DNA of 64,000 bases, taken from Coriobacteriaceae bacterium (lineage in GTDB: Bacteria > Actinomycetota > Coriobacteriia > Coriobacteriales > Coriobacteriaceae). The notes beneath the pieces are model-generated. The model did no database searches and was not told where the DNA came from. It saw nothing but the letters and a program-made list of their open reading frames with translations. This document shows, in pieces, positions 42,111 to 51,345 of the stretch. The translations under genes were made by a program, and so were the position numbers. The first letter of the stretch is position 1, and each line of letters opens with the position of its first letter. Location of the stretch: contig CADFMD010000008.1 in the NCBI GenBank assembly GCA_902835305.1, positions 41,514 through 105,513 of the forward strand. The letters run 5' to 3'.

Positions 42111-42770
42111 GTGAACAAGAGCAAGCGCATCGCCATCAGTCTGGTCGCGGGCGTGCTCGCTGCGCTGCTCTGCATGGCTTACGGCTCGTTGATCCGCTCA
42201 CGAGCCGAACAGGTCCAGGCTGAGACCTTGGCCAAGTACGGTGGCGATCGCGTCGAGGTATGCGTCGCGGCGCGCGATATCGATGTGGGCGAGACCCTCG
42301 ATGAGACCAATGTCATAACCCAGGAATGGCTGACGAGCCTGCTGCCGCGTGACGCGGCGACCGAGCTGCGCCAGGTGCGCGGCGACGTGACGACTTCGCG
42401 TATTCCCAAAAACGCCGTGATCTGCAATGTCTACACCAAGGCCGAGAGCCACAAGCTCGAGGTGCCTAAGGGCAAGGTCGCCGTTTCGGTGGCGGTCGAT
42501 GCCGAGCACTCGGTCGGCGGTGCTGCGGGCGTGGGCAGCTACGTGGATGTGTATGTGCAAAAAGACGGCGTGACCGATCGGCTGTGCGGCGCGTACGTGA
42601 TCGATACCAGCGAGGATTCCGGTGCCACGCGCGAGGGCAAGATCGAATGGGTGACGCTGGCGGCTGACCCCGAAGACGTCAAGGAACTGCTGGGAGCCTC
42701 GGGCAAGGGAACGGTCAGCTTGACGATTCCCGCCACGGCGCGCGGCAAAAAGAGCGGAGGCGACGAGTGA
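42111..42770 (+). CDS. cpaB: CpaB-like SAF-domain protein of the Tad pilus
   Basis: 219 residues from a GTG at 42111 (GAGAGGAG upstream). One N-terminal membrane segment (IAISLVAGVLAALLCMAYGSL), then an SAF domain (VEVCVAARDIDVGETLDETNVI, FPKNAVI-type hairpin) as in Flp pilus assembly CpaB/RcpC proteins. It probably works on the outer face of the membrane as part of the pilus base. First gene of a ten-gene Tad operon; the stop overlaps the next start (TGATG). Confidence 0.82.
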   Translation: MNKSKRIAISLVAGVLAALLCMAYGSLIRSRAEQVQAETLAKYGGDRVEVCVAARDIDVGETLDETNVITQEWLTSLLPRDAATELRQVRGDVTTSRIPKNAVICNVYTKAESHKLEVPKGKVAVSVAVDAEHSVGGAAGVGSYVDVYVQKDGVTDRLCGAYVIDTSEDSGATREGKIEWVTLAADPEDVKELLGASGKGTVSLTIPATARGKKSGGDE

Positions 42771-44419
42771 TGAAGGCGATCTGGCTTGCGTGCTGCGCGT
42801 GCGGCGATTACGGACTGTTGCAGCGGGAAGTCGAGGGCCGTGATGTGGGTGCACAGGTGCTTCGTGTGGGTGACCTGGACGGGCTGGTTTCCATGGCGCG
42901 GGCGTTTCCGTCACGCCGCGGGGCTGCCATCATCGCGGCGTCTCTGTTTGATACCGAAGATGTGCGCAAGACTGTTGCGCGCCTGACGGCCGAAGGCCGC
43001 GTGAGCCGCGTGGTCGTGTTGATAGAAGCGCTCGATCCGTCGGATATCGAGGGGCTGTTTCGCGCGGGGGCGACCGAGGTCATCGCTGCACACAGTATAT
43101 GCGGCAACGGGCGCGCGGGCGAGGGAGCGGTTGATTCCGATCGGCGCATGACGATTGAGCCCGATGCTTTTGTTGATAGGGAACCCGGGGCGCCTCGCGC
43201 TACAAGAGGCCCGCGTGTTGATGATTATGGAAAAGCGGAAGCCGAGCATGGTCGGCGCCCCCGGAACCCCCTTGTACACGATGACGCTGGAGGGCCGGCG
43301 CAGCATGCTGGCGATTCCCCGGCTGTAGATATGGGATACGTGCACGGCGTGAATCTGGCGGATGAACTCGATGAAGTTGAGGGCTTTGCCGGGTGCGGCG
43401 AGTTGTCGCTGATGCAGCATGAGCAGATTGCGCAGAACGAGCCTGCCTCGCAGACCGAACAAGCTGCCATGCCGGCTTGGACGCAGCGTGTGGTTGCGGC
43501 GGGGGAGACGGGGACGCTGTCACCGACGCCCGCCCCGCCGCCTCCGATGCCGCCGGCAGACGCTGCCGCTTCGCCGCATCGAGCTCCGGTCATCTGCGCC
43601 ATTTCGGGTTCGGGCGGTTGCGGCAAGTCGACGATCGTTGCCACCATGGCACACACATCGTCGCTGTTGGGCTTGCGTGCCGCTGTGCTCGACCTGGACC
43701 TGATGTTTGGAAACCTTTACGACTTGTTAGGCGTCGATGCTCCGCGCGATATGGCGGCACTTATCGAGCCGTCGGCGGCGGGCACGCTCACCGAGCCGGA
43801 TATCGTAGCCACATCGATGCGCGTGGCGCCGGGCGTTACGCTCTGGGGTCCCGTCGCGGCGCCCGAGCAAGCTGAGCTCATGGCGCGTCCGGTGGAGCTA
43901 CTGCTTGATGTCCTGCGTCGCGAATCCGACGTGGTATTTATCGATACCTCGGTCTTTTGGGGCGACGCCGTGGCGGCTGCGGTGGCGGCGAGCGACCGTT
44001 GCCTGGTCGTTGGCGATGCGGCGGTGTCGTCCGCGACATCGGCGTCGCGCGTCATCGAACTGGCAAGTCGAGTAGGTGTGCCGCGCACGCGCATGAGCGC
44101 CGTGTTCAACCGGTTCGGTGCGCGCGGGGCAGACGAGGACGTCGCCATGCGCTTTGAGATTGCCTGTGCGTTGAGCTCCAAGATTCGTATCGCCGATGGC
44201 GGGCAGGATCTCGCCGCGCTCATGGCGTTTGGGCGCGCTGACGAGGCGGTGGGGCAGACCAGTGCTTTTGCGACTAGCATGCGCGAGGCCACGCGCGAGA
44301 TGCTCGTGGAACTGGGGTGCGCCGTCGGCCCTTGGGGCGATATGGTCGCCGACCGTGCAACGCGTACCGAACGCCCGCGTATCCGCCTTCCCTGGTTGCG
44401 CGAGGGTGATCAGCGATGA
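42770..44419 (+). CDS. TadZ/CpaE-like MinD-family ATPase
   Basis: 549 residues from the ATG at 42770, with GGAGG upstream. Residues 1-110 resemble the degenerate receiver domain of TadZ/CpaE. A ~150-residue low-complexity linker follows, then a MinD/ParA-type ATPase with AISGSGGCGKSTIVAT (278-291) and DLDLMFGNLYDLLG. The P-loop lacks the first signature Lys (Ser281 stands there), so nucleotide handling may differ from classic ParA proteins. TadZ places the pilus machine in the cell. The linker is much longer than usual. Confidence 0.82.
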   Translation: MKAIWLACCACGDYGLLQREVEGRDVGAQVLRVGDLDGLVSMARAFPSRRGAAIIAASLFDTEDVRKTVARLTAEGRVSRVVVLIEALDPSDIEGLFRAGATEVIAAHSICGNGRAGEGAVDSDRRMTIEPDAFVDREPGAPRATRGPRVDDYGKAEAEHGRRPRNPLVHDDAGGPAQHAGDSPAVDMGYVHGVNLADELDEVEGFAGCGELSLMQHEQIAQNEPASQTEQAAMPAWTQRVVAAGETGTLSPTPAPPPPMPPADAAASPHRAPVICAISGSGGCGKSTIVATMAHTSSLLGLRAAVLDLDLMFGNLYDLLGVDAPRDMAALIEPSAAGTLTEPDIVATSMRVAPGVTLWGPVAAPEQAELMARPVELLLDVLRRESDVVFIDTSVFWGDAVAAAVAASDRCLVVGDAAVSSATSASRVIELASRVGVPRTRMSAVFNRFGARGADEDVAMRFEIACALSSKIRIADGGQDLAALMAFGRADEAVGQTSAFATSMREATREMLVELGCAVGPWGDMVADRATRTERPRIRLPWLREGDQR

Positions 44420-45744
44420 GCCTGCAAACGAGGATTAAGGCTGCCGGCGCTGCAGCGGCGGCAGCGCCTGTAGATGCGGGGCGTCGCCGCGCGGTGAAAC
44501 GACGCACCAAGCGCGCCGTGATGGACCGCATGGGTTACGACGAAGTGGCGCGTATCAGCGCCTATATCGACCCGGCACTTGCCCGCTCGGAATTGCGTCC
44601 TGCGGTGGAGGCGGCGCTCAATGTTGAGGAGCCGACCGATCTCGCGACGCCCGAGCGCGAAACCATCATCGACGAGATTTTGGATGACGTGGTGGGCTTG
44701 GGGCCGTTGCAGCCGCTCATCGAGGACGACACCGTTACCGAGATCATGATCAACGGCTGCCGCTCGGCTTTCTTTGAACGCGGCGGCGTCTTGTACCCCA
44801 TCGAGCATGCGTTTGAGGATGATGAACAGATCCGTGTGCTTATCGACCGCATCATCTCGCCACTTGGCCGCCGTATCGACGAGCGCAGCCCCATCGTCAA
44901 CGCCCGCCTCAAAACGGGCTATCGCGTCAACGCGGTGATTCCGCCTGTGGCGATTGACGGACCGATTCTCACCATCCGAAAGTTCTCGGACCGTATCTGC
45001 TCGCTGGACGAGCTTGTGGGGCTGGGGTCGCTGCCGCTTTGGTATGCGCAGCTGCTGTCGTGCGCGGTGTCGCTGCGACAGGACCTGGCGGTTGCGGGAG
45101 GCACGGGATCTGGTAAGACCACCCTGCTCAACGCGTTGTCATGTGAGATTTCCACCGGCGAGCGCATCGTGACGATCGAGGACTCTGCCGAGCTCAAGTT
45201 TGCGCATCATCCGCACGTGGTGCGCCTAGAGGCGCGCGAGGCTTCAATTGAGGGTGAAGGCGCGGTGACGATCCGCGACCTGGTAACTAATGCCCTGCGC
45301 ATGCGCCCCGACCGCATCGTGGTGGGCGAGGTGCGCGGTGCCGAGTGCTGCGACATGTTGCAGGCCATGAACACGGGCCACGACGGGTCGCTCACCACAC
45401 TTCATGCGGGTTCAGAACAGGAGACCGTGGTGCGTCTGACGTTGCTTGCACGTTATGGCATCGATCTGCCGAGCGAGCTCATCGAGGAGCAGATTGCCAT
45501 GGCGCTCGACGGCATCGTGATGTCCGAGCGCCACGCCGATGGCAGGCGTTTCGTCTCCTCGTATTCGGGGGTGCGACGCGCCGCATCGGGTGGCGTAGAG
45601 CTCGAGCGCTATGTGACGTTCGATGCCGCCGAGCGCACCTGGACGCTTGACCGCGAGCCGCCGTTTATCGCAGAAGGCCTGCGGTCGGGGACGCTCACAC
45701 AAGAGGAGGTGGACGAATGGAGATCACTGTGCCCCTCGTCGTAG
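44416..45744 (+). CDS. tadA: Tad secretion ATPase TadA (CpaF)
   Basis: 442 residues, starting in ATGA overlap with the previous gene. VirB11/GspE-type ATPase: the N-terminal domain (VGLGPLQPLIEDDTVTEIMING, ERGGVLYPIEHAFEDDEQI), Walker A GGTGSGKT (228-235), Asp box TIEDSAELKF, Walker B RIVVGEVRGAECCDMLQAMNTGH and conserved TLHAGS. It powers assembly of Flp pili at the inner face of the membrane. Confidence 0.95.
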   Translation: MSLQTRIKAAGAAAAAAPVDAGRRRAVKRRTKRAVMDRMGYDEVARISAYIDPALARSELRPAVEAALNVEEPTDLATPERETIIDEILDDVVGLGPLQPLIEDDTVTEIMINGCRSAFFERGGVLYPIEHAFEDDEQIRVLIDRIISPLGRRIDERSPIVNARLKTGYRVNAVIPPVAIDGPILTIRKFSDRICSLDELVGLGSLPLWYAQLLSCAVSLRQDLAVAGGTGSGKTTLLNALSCEISTGERIVTIEDSAELKFAHHPHVVRLEAREASIEGEGAVTIRDLVTNALRMRPDRIVVGEVRGAECCDMLQAMNTGHDGSLTTLHAGSEQETVVRLTLLARYGIDLPSELIEEQIAMALDGIVMSERHADGRRFVSSYSGVRRAASGGVELERYVTFDAAERTWTLDREPPFIAEGLRSGTLTQEEVDEWRSLCPSS

Positions 45745-46643
45745 GGGGCTTGGCAGGGCTTTCTGTCGCGACGGCGTGCGGGGCGGAACCTCGTGTGCCG
45801 CAGGTACCGCTGGCGGAGCTGGCACGTCAGGCGCTCGAGACGGTGGCAGAGAAGCTGCCGCGTGAGCTGGTGGAAAACGATCTGCTGAAAAAGATCGCCC
45901 GTTCGTGGGCATCGCTGGCTCCGGCGCATCGCCTTGGCCTCGTGATCGAAGATGCTTCGGGACGTTTGGCGTTTCTGCTGCTATCGAGCGGTGTCTGCTG
46001 CGTTTTACTAACGATGGTGTCGTTATCGCCCCTCGGATTTGCCTTGGGACTTGTTGCTCCGTTTGCCGTTGGTGCCGCTCGGGATGGCTTTGAGAGCCGG
46101 CGCGAGCAACACGATGCAGAAGAGGCAATGCCCGAGGCGTTTACCGCACTTTCCATGTCGCTTGCCTCGGGACATTCGCTGGCCCAGGGCATGCGCTTTG
46201 TGGGCGCTCATGCGCAAGAGCCAGTGCATACCGAGTTTTTGCGGGTGGCGGCGGCGATCGATTGCGGCATCTCGGCGACCGACGCGCTCGATGACTTGCT
46301 CGTGCGTATCGACGCCCCCGGTCTTTCGCTTGTGACCTTGGCGCTTAAGGTGTCTCAGCGCACCGGCGCTCCGCTTGCCGACTTACTGTCCGAGGCGTCG
46401 AGCATGGTGGGGGAGCGCATTGAGCTCAAGCGCCGCCTGGATGTTAAGACGTCGCAGGCTCGCATGTCTGCGCATATGGTCGCGGCGATGCCGGCGGGCA
46501 TGTGCGCGGTGTTGGCGCTGCTTTCGGCAGATTTTCGTCGCGGTCTTGCGACGCCTGCCGGCGCGGGCGCTGTGGTGCTGGGTCTTGCCCTCAACGCCGT
46601 TGCCCTGGTGGTTATCCGGCGCATTATGCGGGTGGAGCTATGA
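45717..46643 (+). CDS. tadB: Tad pilus inner-membrane platform protein TadB
   Basis: 308 residues; the ATG at 45717 (AGAGGAGG upstream) overlaps tadA by 28 bp. Membrane segments near residues 80-115 and 258-300 flank a T2SSF domain with AMPEAFTALSMSLASGHSLAQGM and LKVSQRTGAPLADLLSEASSMVGERIELKRRLDV. With TadC it forms the platform that the ATPase acts on. Confidence 0.9.
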   Translation: MEITVPLVVGGLAGLSVATACGAEPRVPQVPLAELARQALETVAEKLPRELVENDLLKKIARSWASLAPAHRLGLVIEDASGRLAFLLLSSGVCCVLLTMVSLSPLGFALGLVAPFAVGAARDGFESRREQHDAEEAMPEAFTALSMSLASGHSLAQGMRFVGAHAQEPVHTEFLRVAAAIDCGISATDALDDLLVRIDAPGLSLVTLALKVSQRTGAPLADLLSEASSMVGERIELKRRLDVKTSQARMSAHMVAAMPAGMCAVLALLSADFRRGLATPAGAGAVVLGLALNAVALVVIRRIMRVEL

Positions 46644-47281
46644 GCGCCCCGGTTGCAGTTGCGGCTTGCCTGTGCGCCCTGAGTGTATTTGTCGCGACGG
46701 GTTTGGATCGGGCGGATGCACGCAAGATCGCAGGGGCCTGCATGCGCGAGGCGGTGCTGGTCGCTGCCGCGGGTCGCTCGGTGGTCGATGCTCTGACCGC
46801 GCGAGTGAAGGGCGCGGTTGGAGCGGGCGGCCCGGCGCGAGTGTCGCTCGGCGAAGTGTCCGAGATGATCGATGTTGTGCGCTTGGGTCTTTCGGCCGGT
46901 CTTTCGTTTGATGCGGCGCTTGAGATTTTCTGCGCCAACCGCCGGTCAGTGCTGGCTCTTCGCCTTGAACGCGCCTGTATGGCGTGGCAGGTGGGCGTGG
47001 GCACGCGTGAGGACGAGTTGTTGGCCGCCGCGCGCGACCTGGACGTGCGAGCGCTCGAGACCTTTGCCATCACGGTGGGGCAGGCGCTCGCCCTGGGTGC
47101 CCCACTTGCCGAGACGCTGGCCGCTCAAAGTCGCGAGATCCGTGCGGCTCATCGCGCCGCGGTCGAGCGCGAGATCGAGCGTGCACCCGTCAAGCTGCTG
47201 ATTCCCACCGGCACGCTCATCTTGCCGGCGTTGCTTCTGTCCATATTGGGCCCGCTGCTGGGAGCAGGCGGGATGATGTAG
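46640..47281 (+). CDS. tadC: Tad pilus platform protein TadC
   Basis: 213 residues from the ATG at 46640 (overlaps the tadB stop). N-terminal hydrophobic segment, then a T2SSF domain (EVSEMIDVVRLGLSAGLSFDAALEIF...FAITVGQALALGAPLAETLAAQSREIRAAHRAAVEREIERAPVKLLIPT) and a C-terminal membrane helix. Somewhat short for TadC. Partner of TadB. Confidence 0.88.
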   Translation: MSAPVAVAACLCALSVFVATGLDRADARKIAGACMREAVLVAAAGRSVVDALTARVKGAVGAGGPARVSLGEVSEMIDVVRLGLSAGLSFDAALEIFCANRRSVLALRLERACMAWQVGVGTREDELLAAARDLDVRALETFAITVGQALALGAPLAETLAAQSREIRAAHRAAVEREIERAPVKLLIPTGTLILPALLLSILGPLLGAGGMM

Positions 47282-47291
47282 GGAGGAATAC

Positions 47292-47525
47292 ATGAACACG
47301 ATGACTGACGCTGCTGGCAAGGTCCAGGGCTGGGCGTTTTGCCGGGCGGCACATGTTCGTCAGCGCGCCAAGGAACTATTGCAGGAGGAGAGTGCACAGG
47401 GTACCACCGAGTATGCCATCTTGGTCGGCGTGCTCGTGGTGATCGCGATCATCGCCATCGTCGCATTTAAGGGCAAGGTCCAAGATCTATGGAACGCTAT
47501 CAGCGAGGGCATCAACAGCCTGTAG
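47292..47525 (+). CDS. Flp-type pilin
   Basis: 77 residues; GGGAGG before the ATG. A 35-residue basic leader is followed by the prepilin peptidase site and helix QGTTEYAILVGVLVVIAIIAIVAF. The Gly before TTEYA and the Glu five residues into the mature part are the class IVb (Flp) hallmarks. The mature pilin would be about 40 residues. The long leader, with RQRAKELLQEES, is unlike the short leaders of many Flp pilins. No prepilin peptidase gene is in the window. Confidence 0.88.
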   Translation: MNTMTDAAGKVQGWAFCRAAHVRQRAKELLQEESAQGTTEYAILVGVLVVIAIIAIVAFKGKVQDLWNAISEGINSL

Positions 47526-48052
47526 AGGGCGAGCGCCCCATCGGGGTGCTGCTGGTGTTTGCTTGCCTGACCGTGGCGATAGCGGTGGTGCTTTGGGGGC
47601 TTAACGCCGCGCGGCAGCAGCGTCCTGGGACCGCCTCCGATTTGGGCTCAGATTCGGCGGTGGCGTCTCAAAAAGATGAGATGCGAGATGCGGACGATTC
47701 GGATGTCGCTGTCACGGCGCAAACCTTTCTGCGGGCGCTCGACAAGCGGTCTGGCACTGCGACGGATTCGCCTGAGGGCAACGCGATTGCGGTCCGGCTT
47801 GCATGGTCCGAGGACCGACCGATGACCGAAGCGGCAGCGGATATGCTGCGTGCCTATCGCGAGGTACCCACGGCACAACTTGCTCTGAGCGGCTATCTCG
47901 ATATCAAGGGCAACGTGTGGGGCGCTATCGTGCGCGACGGACGCGGCTGGGTCGATATGGTGACGGTTGCCGCGGATACTGGCGATGCTTCGTGTCGTCT
48001 GCGCGCCGTGCGCCTGGTCCCGCAAACAATAAACTCAAAGGAGGGATCGTGA
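47489..48052 (+). CDS. Tad-locus membrane protein of unknown function
   Basis: 187 residues if started at the ATG at 47489, which overlaps the pilin gene by 37 bp. A later GTG at 47547 is also possible; neither has a good ribosome site. One membrane segment (about 20-40: VLLVFACLTVAIAVVLWGL), then an outer domain of about 145 residues with VRLAWSEDRPMTEAAADMLRAYREVPTAQLALSGYLDIKGNVWGAIV. No family recognised. Its place between two pilin-like genes suggests a pilus role. Confidence 0.6.
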   Translation: MERYQRGHQQPVEGERPIGVLLVFACLTVAIAVVLWGLNAARQQRPGTASDLGSDSAVASQKDEMRDADDSDVAVTAQTFLRALDKRSGTATDSPEGNAIAVRLAWSEDRPMTEAAADMLRAYREVPTAQLALSGYLDIKGNVWGAIVRDGRGWVDMVTVAADTGDASCRLRAVRLVPQTINSKEGS

Positions 48053-48053
48053 A

Positions 48054-48272
48054 ATGCATGGCGTTCTGCGTGAAGAGGTTGCCCAAGCGACTGTGGAATA
48101 CGCCATCGTCACGGTGGCGCTGTTATCGATCGTGCTGGCGATTGCGGGACTTTGGCGTGCTGGCACCGATGGGCGCTTGGCGGCGCTGGTCGAGCGGGCG
48201 GCATCCCATGGCGTTGCCTCGATGTCGGTTATCGACGCCGCTGCGGGCGCTAAGGACATCGCGTTGTATTGA
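48054..48272 (+). CDS. Second pilin-like protein of the Tad locus
   Basis: 72 residues; AAAGGAGGG before the ATG. Short leader MHGVLREEVAQ, then ATVEYAIVTVALLSIVLAIAGLW, a class IVb pilin/TadE-type helix with Glu at the expected place. It may be a minor pilin. Overlaps the next gene's frame. Confidence 0.75.
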   Translation: MHGVLREEVAQATVEYAIVTVALLSIVLAIAGLWRAGTDGRLAALVERAASHGVASMSVIDAAAGAKDIALY

Positions 48273-48744
48273 TATCGCGTGCGAGGACCGGGCGCAGTCT
48301 ACGGTCGAGGCCGCTTTTTTGCTGCCGACGTTTCTGACGCTCATCCTTCTCGCACTGCAGCCGGTGTGCCTGCTCTATACGCGCGCGGTCATGGAGTCTG
48401 CCGCCGCCGAGACCGCGCGGCTCATGACCACGACGACGGCGGAGGACGACGATCTTAAGGAGTTCACCCGCCGCCGGCTTGCCGCAGTGCCCAACGTTTC
48501 GATCTTTCATGCCGGCGGGCCGCTGTCGTGGGATATCGAGCTTGGCCGGGCCGGTGCGGGTGGCGTCTCGTCCGTTTCCGTTTCCGGCGAGGTCAAGCCG
48601 TTGCCCGTGATCGGTGCGTTTGCGCAGGCTATGGGTGGTGCCGCCGAGGGCGGCTACGTTGAGCTCAAGGTCGATGTCTCGTATCAATCGCGTCCCGAAT
48701 GGCTGGAGGGAGATTATGATTCGTGGATTGCTACATGGGATTAA
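48208..48744 (+). CDS. TadE-like pseudopilin (start uncertain)
   Basis: The recognisable protein begins ACEDRAQSTVEAAFLLPTFLTLILLALQPVCLLYTRAV, a TadE-type N-terminal helix, at about 48280. The first in-frame ATG is at 48208, deep inside the preceding gene and without a ribosome site. A TAAGGA at 48251 would suit an ATT at 48268, a rare start. With 48208 it has 178 residues, and with 48268 about 158. The C-terminal part is beta-rich (SVSSVSVSGEVKPLPVIG) and likely outside the membrane. Confidence 0.7.
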   Translation: MALPRCRLSTPLRALRTSRCIDIACEDRAQSTVEAAFLLPTFLTLILLALQPVCLLYTRAVMESAAAETARLMTTTTAEDDDLKEFTRRRLAAVPNVSIFHAGGPLSWDIELGRAGAGGVSSVSVSGEVKPLPVIGAFAQAMGGAAEGGYVELKVDVSYQSRPEWLEGDYDSWIATWD

Positions 48745-50869
48745 GCGTTTCTGGTCTAGACGCGTTTTGACGCGCCGTCCGAGCTGCCATTGCAAGCGAG
48801 GCGGCTTTATGGGTCGAGCCGGTGTCGATCTGTTTATCGAAGACGGCGCCTATACCACGCTTTCTTCTGCCGTGGTCATCCTAGTGGTGCTCACATTGTT
48901 GTTTTCGTCGACCGCGGCGATATGGAGCATGTCGCGTGCCGGGGACACCCAGGTGGCGGCCGATAGCGGCGCGCTGGCGGGTGCCAACGTAGTGTCGTCC
49001 TATCACACGGCTGCCACGGTGGTTGATGCGAGTATCTTGAGTCTGGGGCTGGCGGGGTTTGCCACGATCGGGACGGGCCTGGTCGCCATCCTCATCCCGG
49101 GTGCCGAGCCGGTTGCCGGCAATATGGTCGACACCGGGATCGAGATCATTAAAACGCGCAACAAGTTTGCCAAAAGCGCATCGGAAGGCTTACAGAAAAT
49201 CGAGACGGCTCTGCCGTATCTGATCGCCGCGCGTGCCACGCAGGCGGTGTCGGCGCAGGATACCGATAGTGTGACCTATACCGGTACGGCGCTTGCCGTG
49301 CCCAGGACATCCGAGTCGGACTTTGCTGCGCTCAAAGGGTCAGAGATCTCGACCGATACCATTAAAGACACATCAGATGATTTAGAGCGTGCGGCCGAGG
49401 AGCTGCGGAAGGCCTCGGAGGAGACGGCGAAGGCAAAGGAGCGCGCTTGGCTGGCGGATTGTGGTGGGTCTGACAAGGGCTCGGTCGGCAGCTGTTCTTG
49501 TATGTGGGAGCGCGCAAAAAGCCTAACGGATCTTTCCGGTGTTCAAAATCCGCATTACTCATCGAGCGTTACGTGGGAGCCTCAAGTTGCCCTTGATCGC
49601 GCGAAGGACTACTACCATTGGCGTCTGACAAATGAGAAGCCCCAGGGCTCGAGTGTCGAGATGAAGGCAGAGTCTGCGGCGCGTAAGGCGTTTTATACCT
49701 ATGCGAACGCGGAGGTCGATCGGGCATATATAACCGAGAACGGAGACAGGGTTTCCTCCTATATTCCGCTGCTGCCGCGCAACTCTGATGAGGTTCGGGC
49801 GACGGAACTCTATACCGATGCGGTGTGGCCGACTAGCGTAAACGATGACAAGGCGTATCTGCATTACGGGACGACCTGCCCCAACTATAAGAAAGGGACG
49901 CCGAGCGGATTTGCTTCGGTTGCCGATTACGATGGACAGGATAAATGCAGCAAATGCCATTTTGGCGTTTTGTCGCTTGGTGCTGTTGCGGCGCCTTCAA
50001 CCTCTATCGAAAACGGCTTCGAGTATCACTTTGACAAGTTTAAAGACGCCCTGGAGGACTACGTCGACTGTCGCAACAAGGAGCTCGAGCTCGAGCGTCA
50101 GACCGAGGACGAAGCCGACCGTGCGGGCAATGCGTTCGATACCGCCATCAAAGAACTTTCCGGTGAGCGTCCGCGTATCGCTCCGCCCGGTCGCAACGGC
50201 GTGGTTGCCTTTGCGGTTTCGGGTGCCATCTCGAGCCCCGATGAGCTCAACTCTTCGTTTAACACGGCAGTCAGGCTTGGCGATCGCGGTGCCATCTCTG
50301 CCGCGGTGCTGGCGCCCGATGGGGCGACGGCGCAAAACAACGTGCTTTCGCGATTTTTCTCGACATTGAAGGAACGCTCGGGTGGCGTTGCCGGCGTACT
50401 CGATGGCGTCATGGATGTCTGGGGACGGCTGCTTGTGGGATACGGAGACATCCAAGGTTCGGCCGACGAACTTATGGACGAGATGATTAAAGGCCTAGGA
50501 GGGGGCAGCGGCGCGTTGGGCTCCATCGCATCGTGGCTCGGCGATACCGTTTCGGCGTCCGTGGCGGCGTTGGGTCTGGAGCCGTGCGACTTGCGCCTGC
50601 GAAAGCCGGTGCTGACCGATTCCGCCAACGTCATTAAGAGTCCGGGGTCTGACATTGCTGGTTTCTCTCAAACGCAAGACAAGCTGCGAAGTATTCCGTT
50701 GGGCGTGACCGATCCCAAGGCGCTTTGCGAGGCGTTGGAATATCAAGTCGAACGCACCATTAGCGGCACGGTGTTCACGCTTGCGGAGATTCCTCTGCCC
50801 GGCGGCGGCTCCATCCCGCTCACCGTCGATGTCGCCACGCTGGTTGGCGCTCTGGGCGGTGGGTCGTAA
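48716..50869 (+). CDS. TadG-like large pilus-associated protein
   Basis: 717 residues from the ATG at 48716 (GGAGGGAGA upstream), overlapping the previous gene by 29 bp. It begins with a basic stretch, then DGAYTTLSSAVVILVVLTLLFSSTAAIWSMSRAGDTQVAADSGALAGANVV. This is the TadG/pilus-associated N-terminal helix followed by the A-D-x-x-A-L-A-G motif common in these proteins. The large remainder is outside, Ala/Ser/Asp-rich with helical parts, and holds Cys pairs (CGGSDKGSVGSCSC; CSKC). It may tether or cap the pilus. Confidence 0.75.
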   Translation: MIRGLLHGIKRFWSRRVLTRRPSCHCKRGGFMGRAGVDLFIEDGAYTTLSSAVVILVVLTLLFSSTAAIWSMSRAGDTQVAADSGALAGANVVSSYHTAATVVDASILSLGLAGFATIGTGLVAILIPGAEPVAGNMVDTGIEIIKTRNKFAKSASEGLQKIETALPYLIAARATQAVSAQDTDSVTYTGTALAVPRTSESDFAALKGSEISTDTIKDTSDDLERAAEELRKASEETAKAKERAWLADCGGSDKGSVGSCSCMWERAKSLTDLSGVQNPHYSSSVTWEPQVALDRAKDYYHWRLTNEKPQGSSVEMKAESAARKAFYTYANAEVDRAYITENGDRVSSYIPLLPRNSDEVRATELYTDAVWPTSVNDDKAYLHYGTTCPNYKKGTPSGFASVADYDGQDKCSKCHFGVLSLGAVAAPSTSIENGFEYHFDKFKDALEDYVDCRNKELELERQTEDEADRAGNAFDTAIKELSGERPRIAPPGRNGVVAFAVSGAISSPDELNSSFNTAVRLGDRGAISAAVLAPDGATAQNNVLSRFFSTLKERSGGVAGVLDGVMDVWGRLLVGYGDIQGSADELMDEMIKGLGGGSGALGSIASWLGDTVSASVAALGLEPCDLRLRKPVLTDSANVIKSPGSDIAGFSQTQDKLRSIPLGVTDPKALCEALEYQVERTISGTVFTLAEIPLPGGGSIPLTVDVATLVGALGGGS

Positions 50870-51345
50870 TGAGTATCCGCATGCGTCTGCGCGAGGAGCG
50901 CGCCCAAGCGACGGTGGAGATGGCAGTGGTTACGCCCGTTTTGCTGGTGCTGGCACTCATCGTGTACAACGTCATGATCTTTGCCAGCGCTGTCGCGCGC
51001 TTCGACCGCGTGGTGCCCGACATCGTGTTGGCGCACGCCGTGGCGTCGGAGGGGGAGGGCGACGAAAGCTCTGCCGATGCCTCGGCGACGGTTCAGACTC
51101 AAATTCTGAATGCCATGGAAGGCTATGGCTTGCAGATCGAAGTGTCGAGCGAGCAAGGCGCGGAGGCATCGGATGGTGGCCTGCTCTCCCTATCCGGTAC
51201 GTTTAGGACCTACACCTGCACCATGCACTATGAGCCGTGGCCGACTTCTCTCAGCATCGCTGGCGTTACGCTGGGGGCGCCGACAACGTTGTCGCACGAG
51301 CGCGCGGTGACGGTCGATCCATGGCGTCCGGGGGTGGTCATGTGA
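50869..51345 (+). CDS. TadE-like pseudopilin
   Basis: 158 residues; the ATG at 50869 shares a base with the previous stop (TAATG). N-terminus MRLREERAQATVEMAVVTPVLLVLALIVYNVMIF is a TadE helix with Glu in place. Three TadE/pilin-type helices thus occur in this operon (48054, 48208, 50869) besides the Flp pilin. Confidence 0.82.
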   Translation: MSIRMRLREERAQATVEMAVVTPVLLVLALIVYNVMIFASAVARFDRVVPDIVLAHAVASEGEGDESSADASATVQTQILNAMEGYGLQIEVSSEQGAEASDGGLLSLSGTFRTYTCTMHYEPWPTSLSIAGVTLGAPTTLSHERAVTVDPWRPGVVM

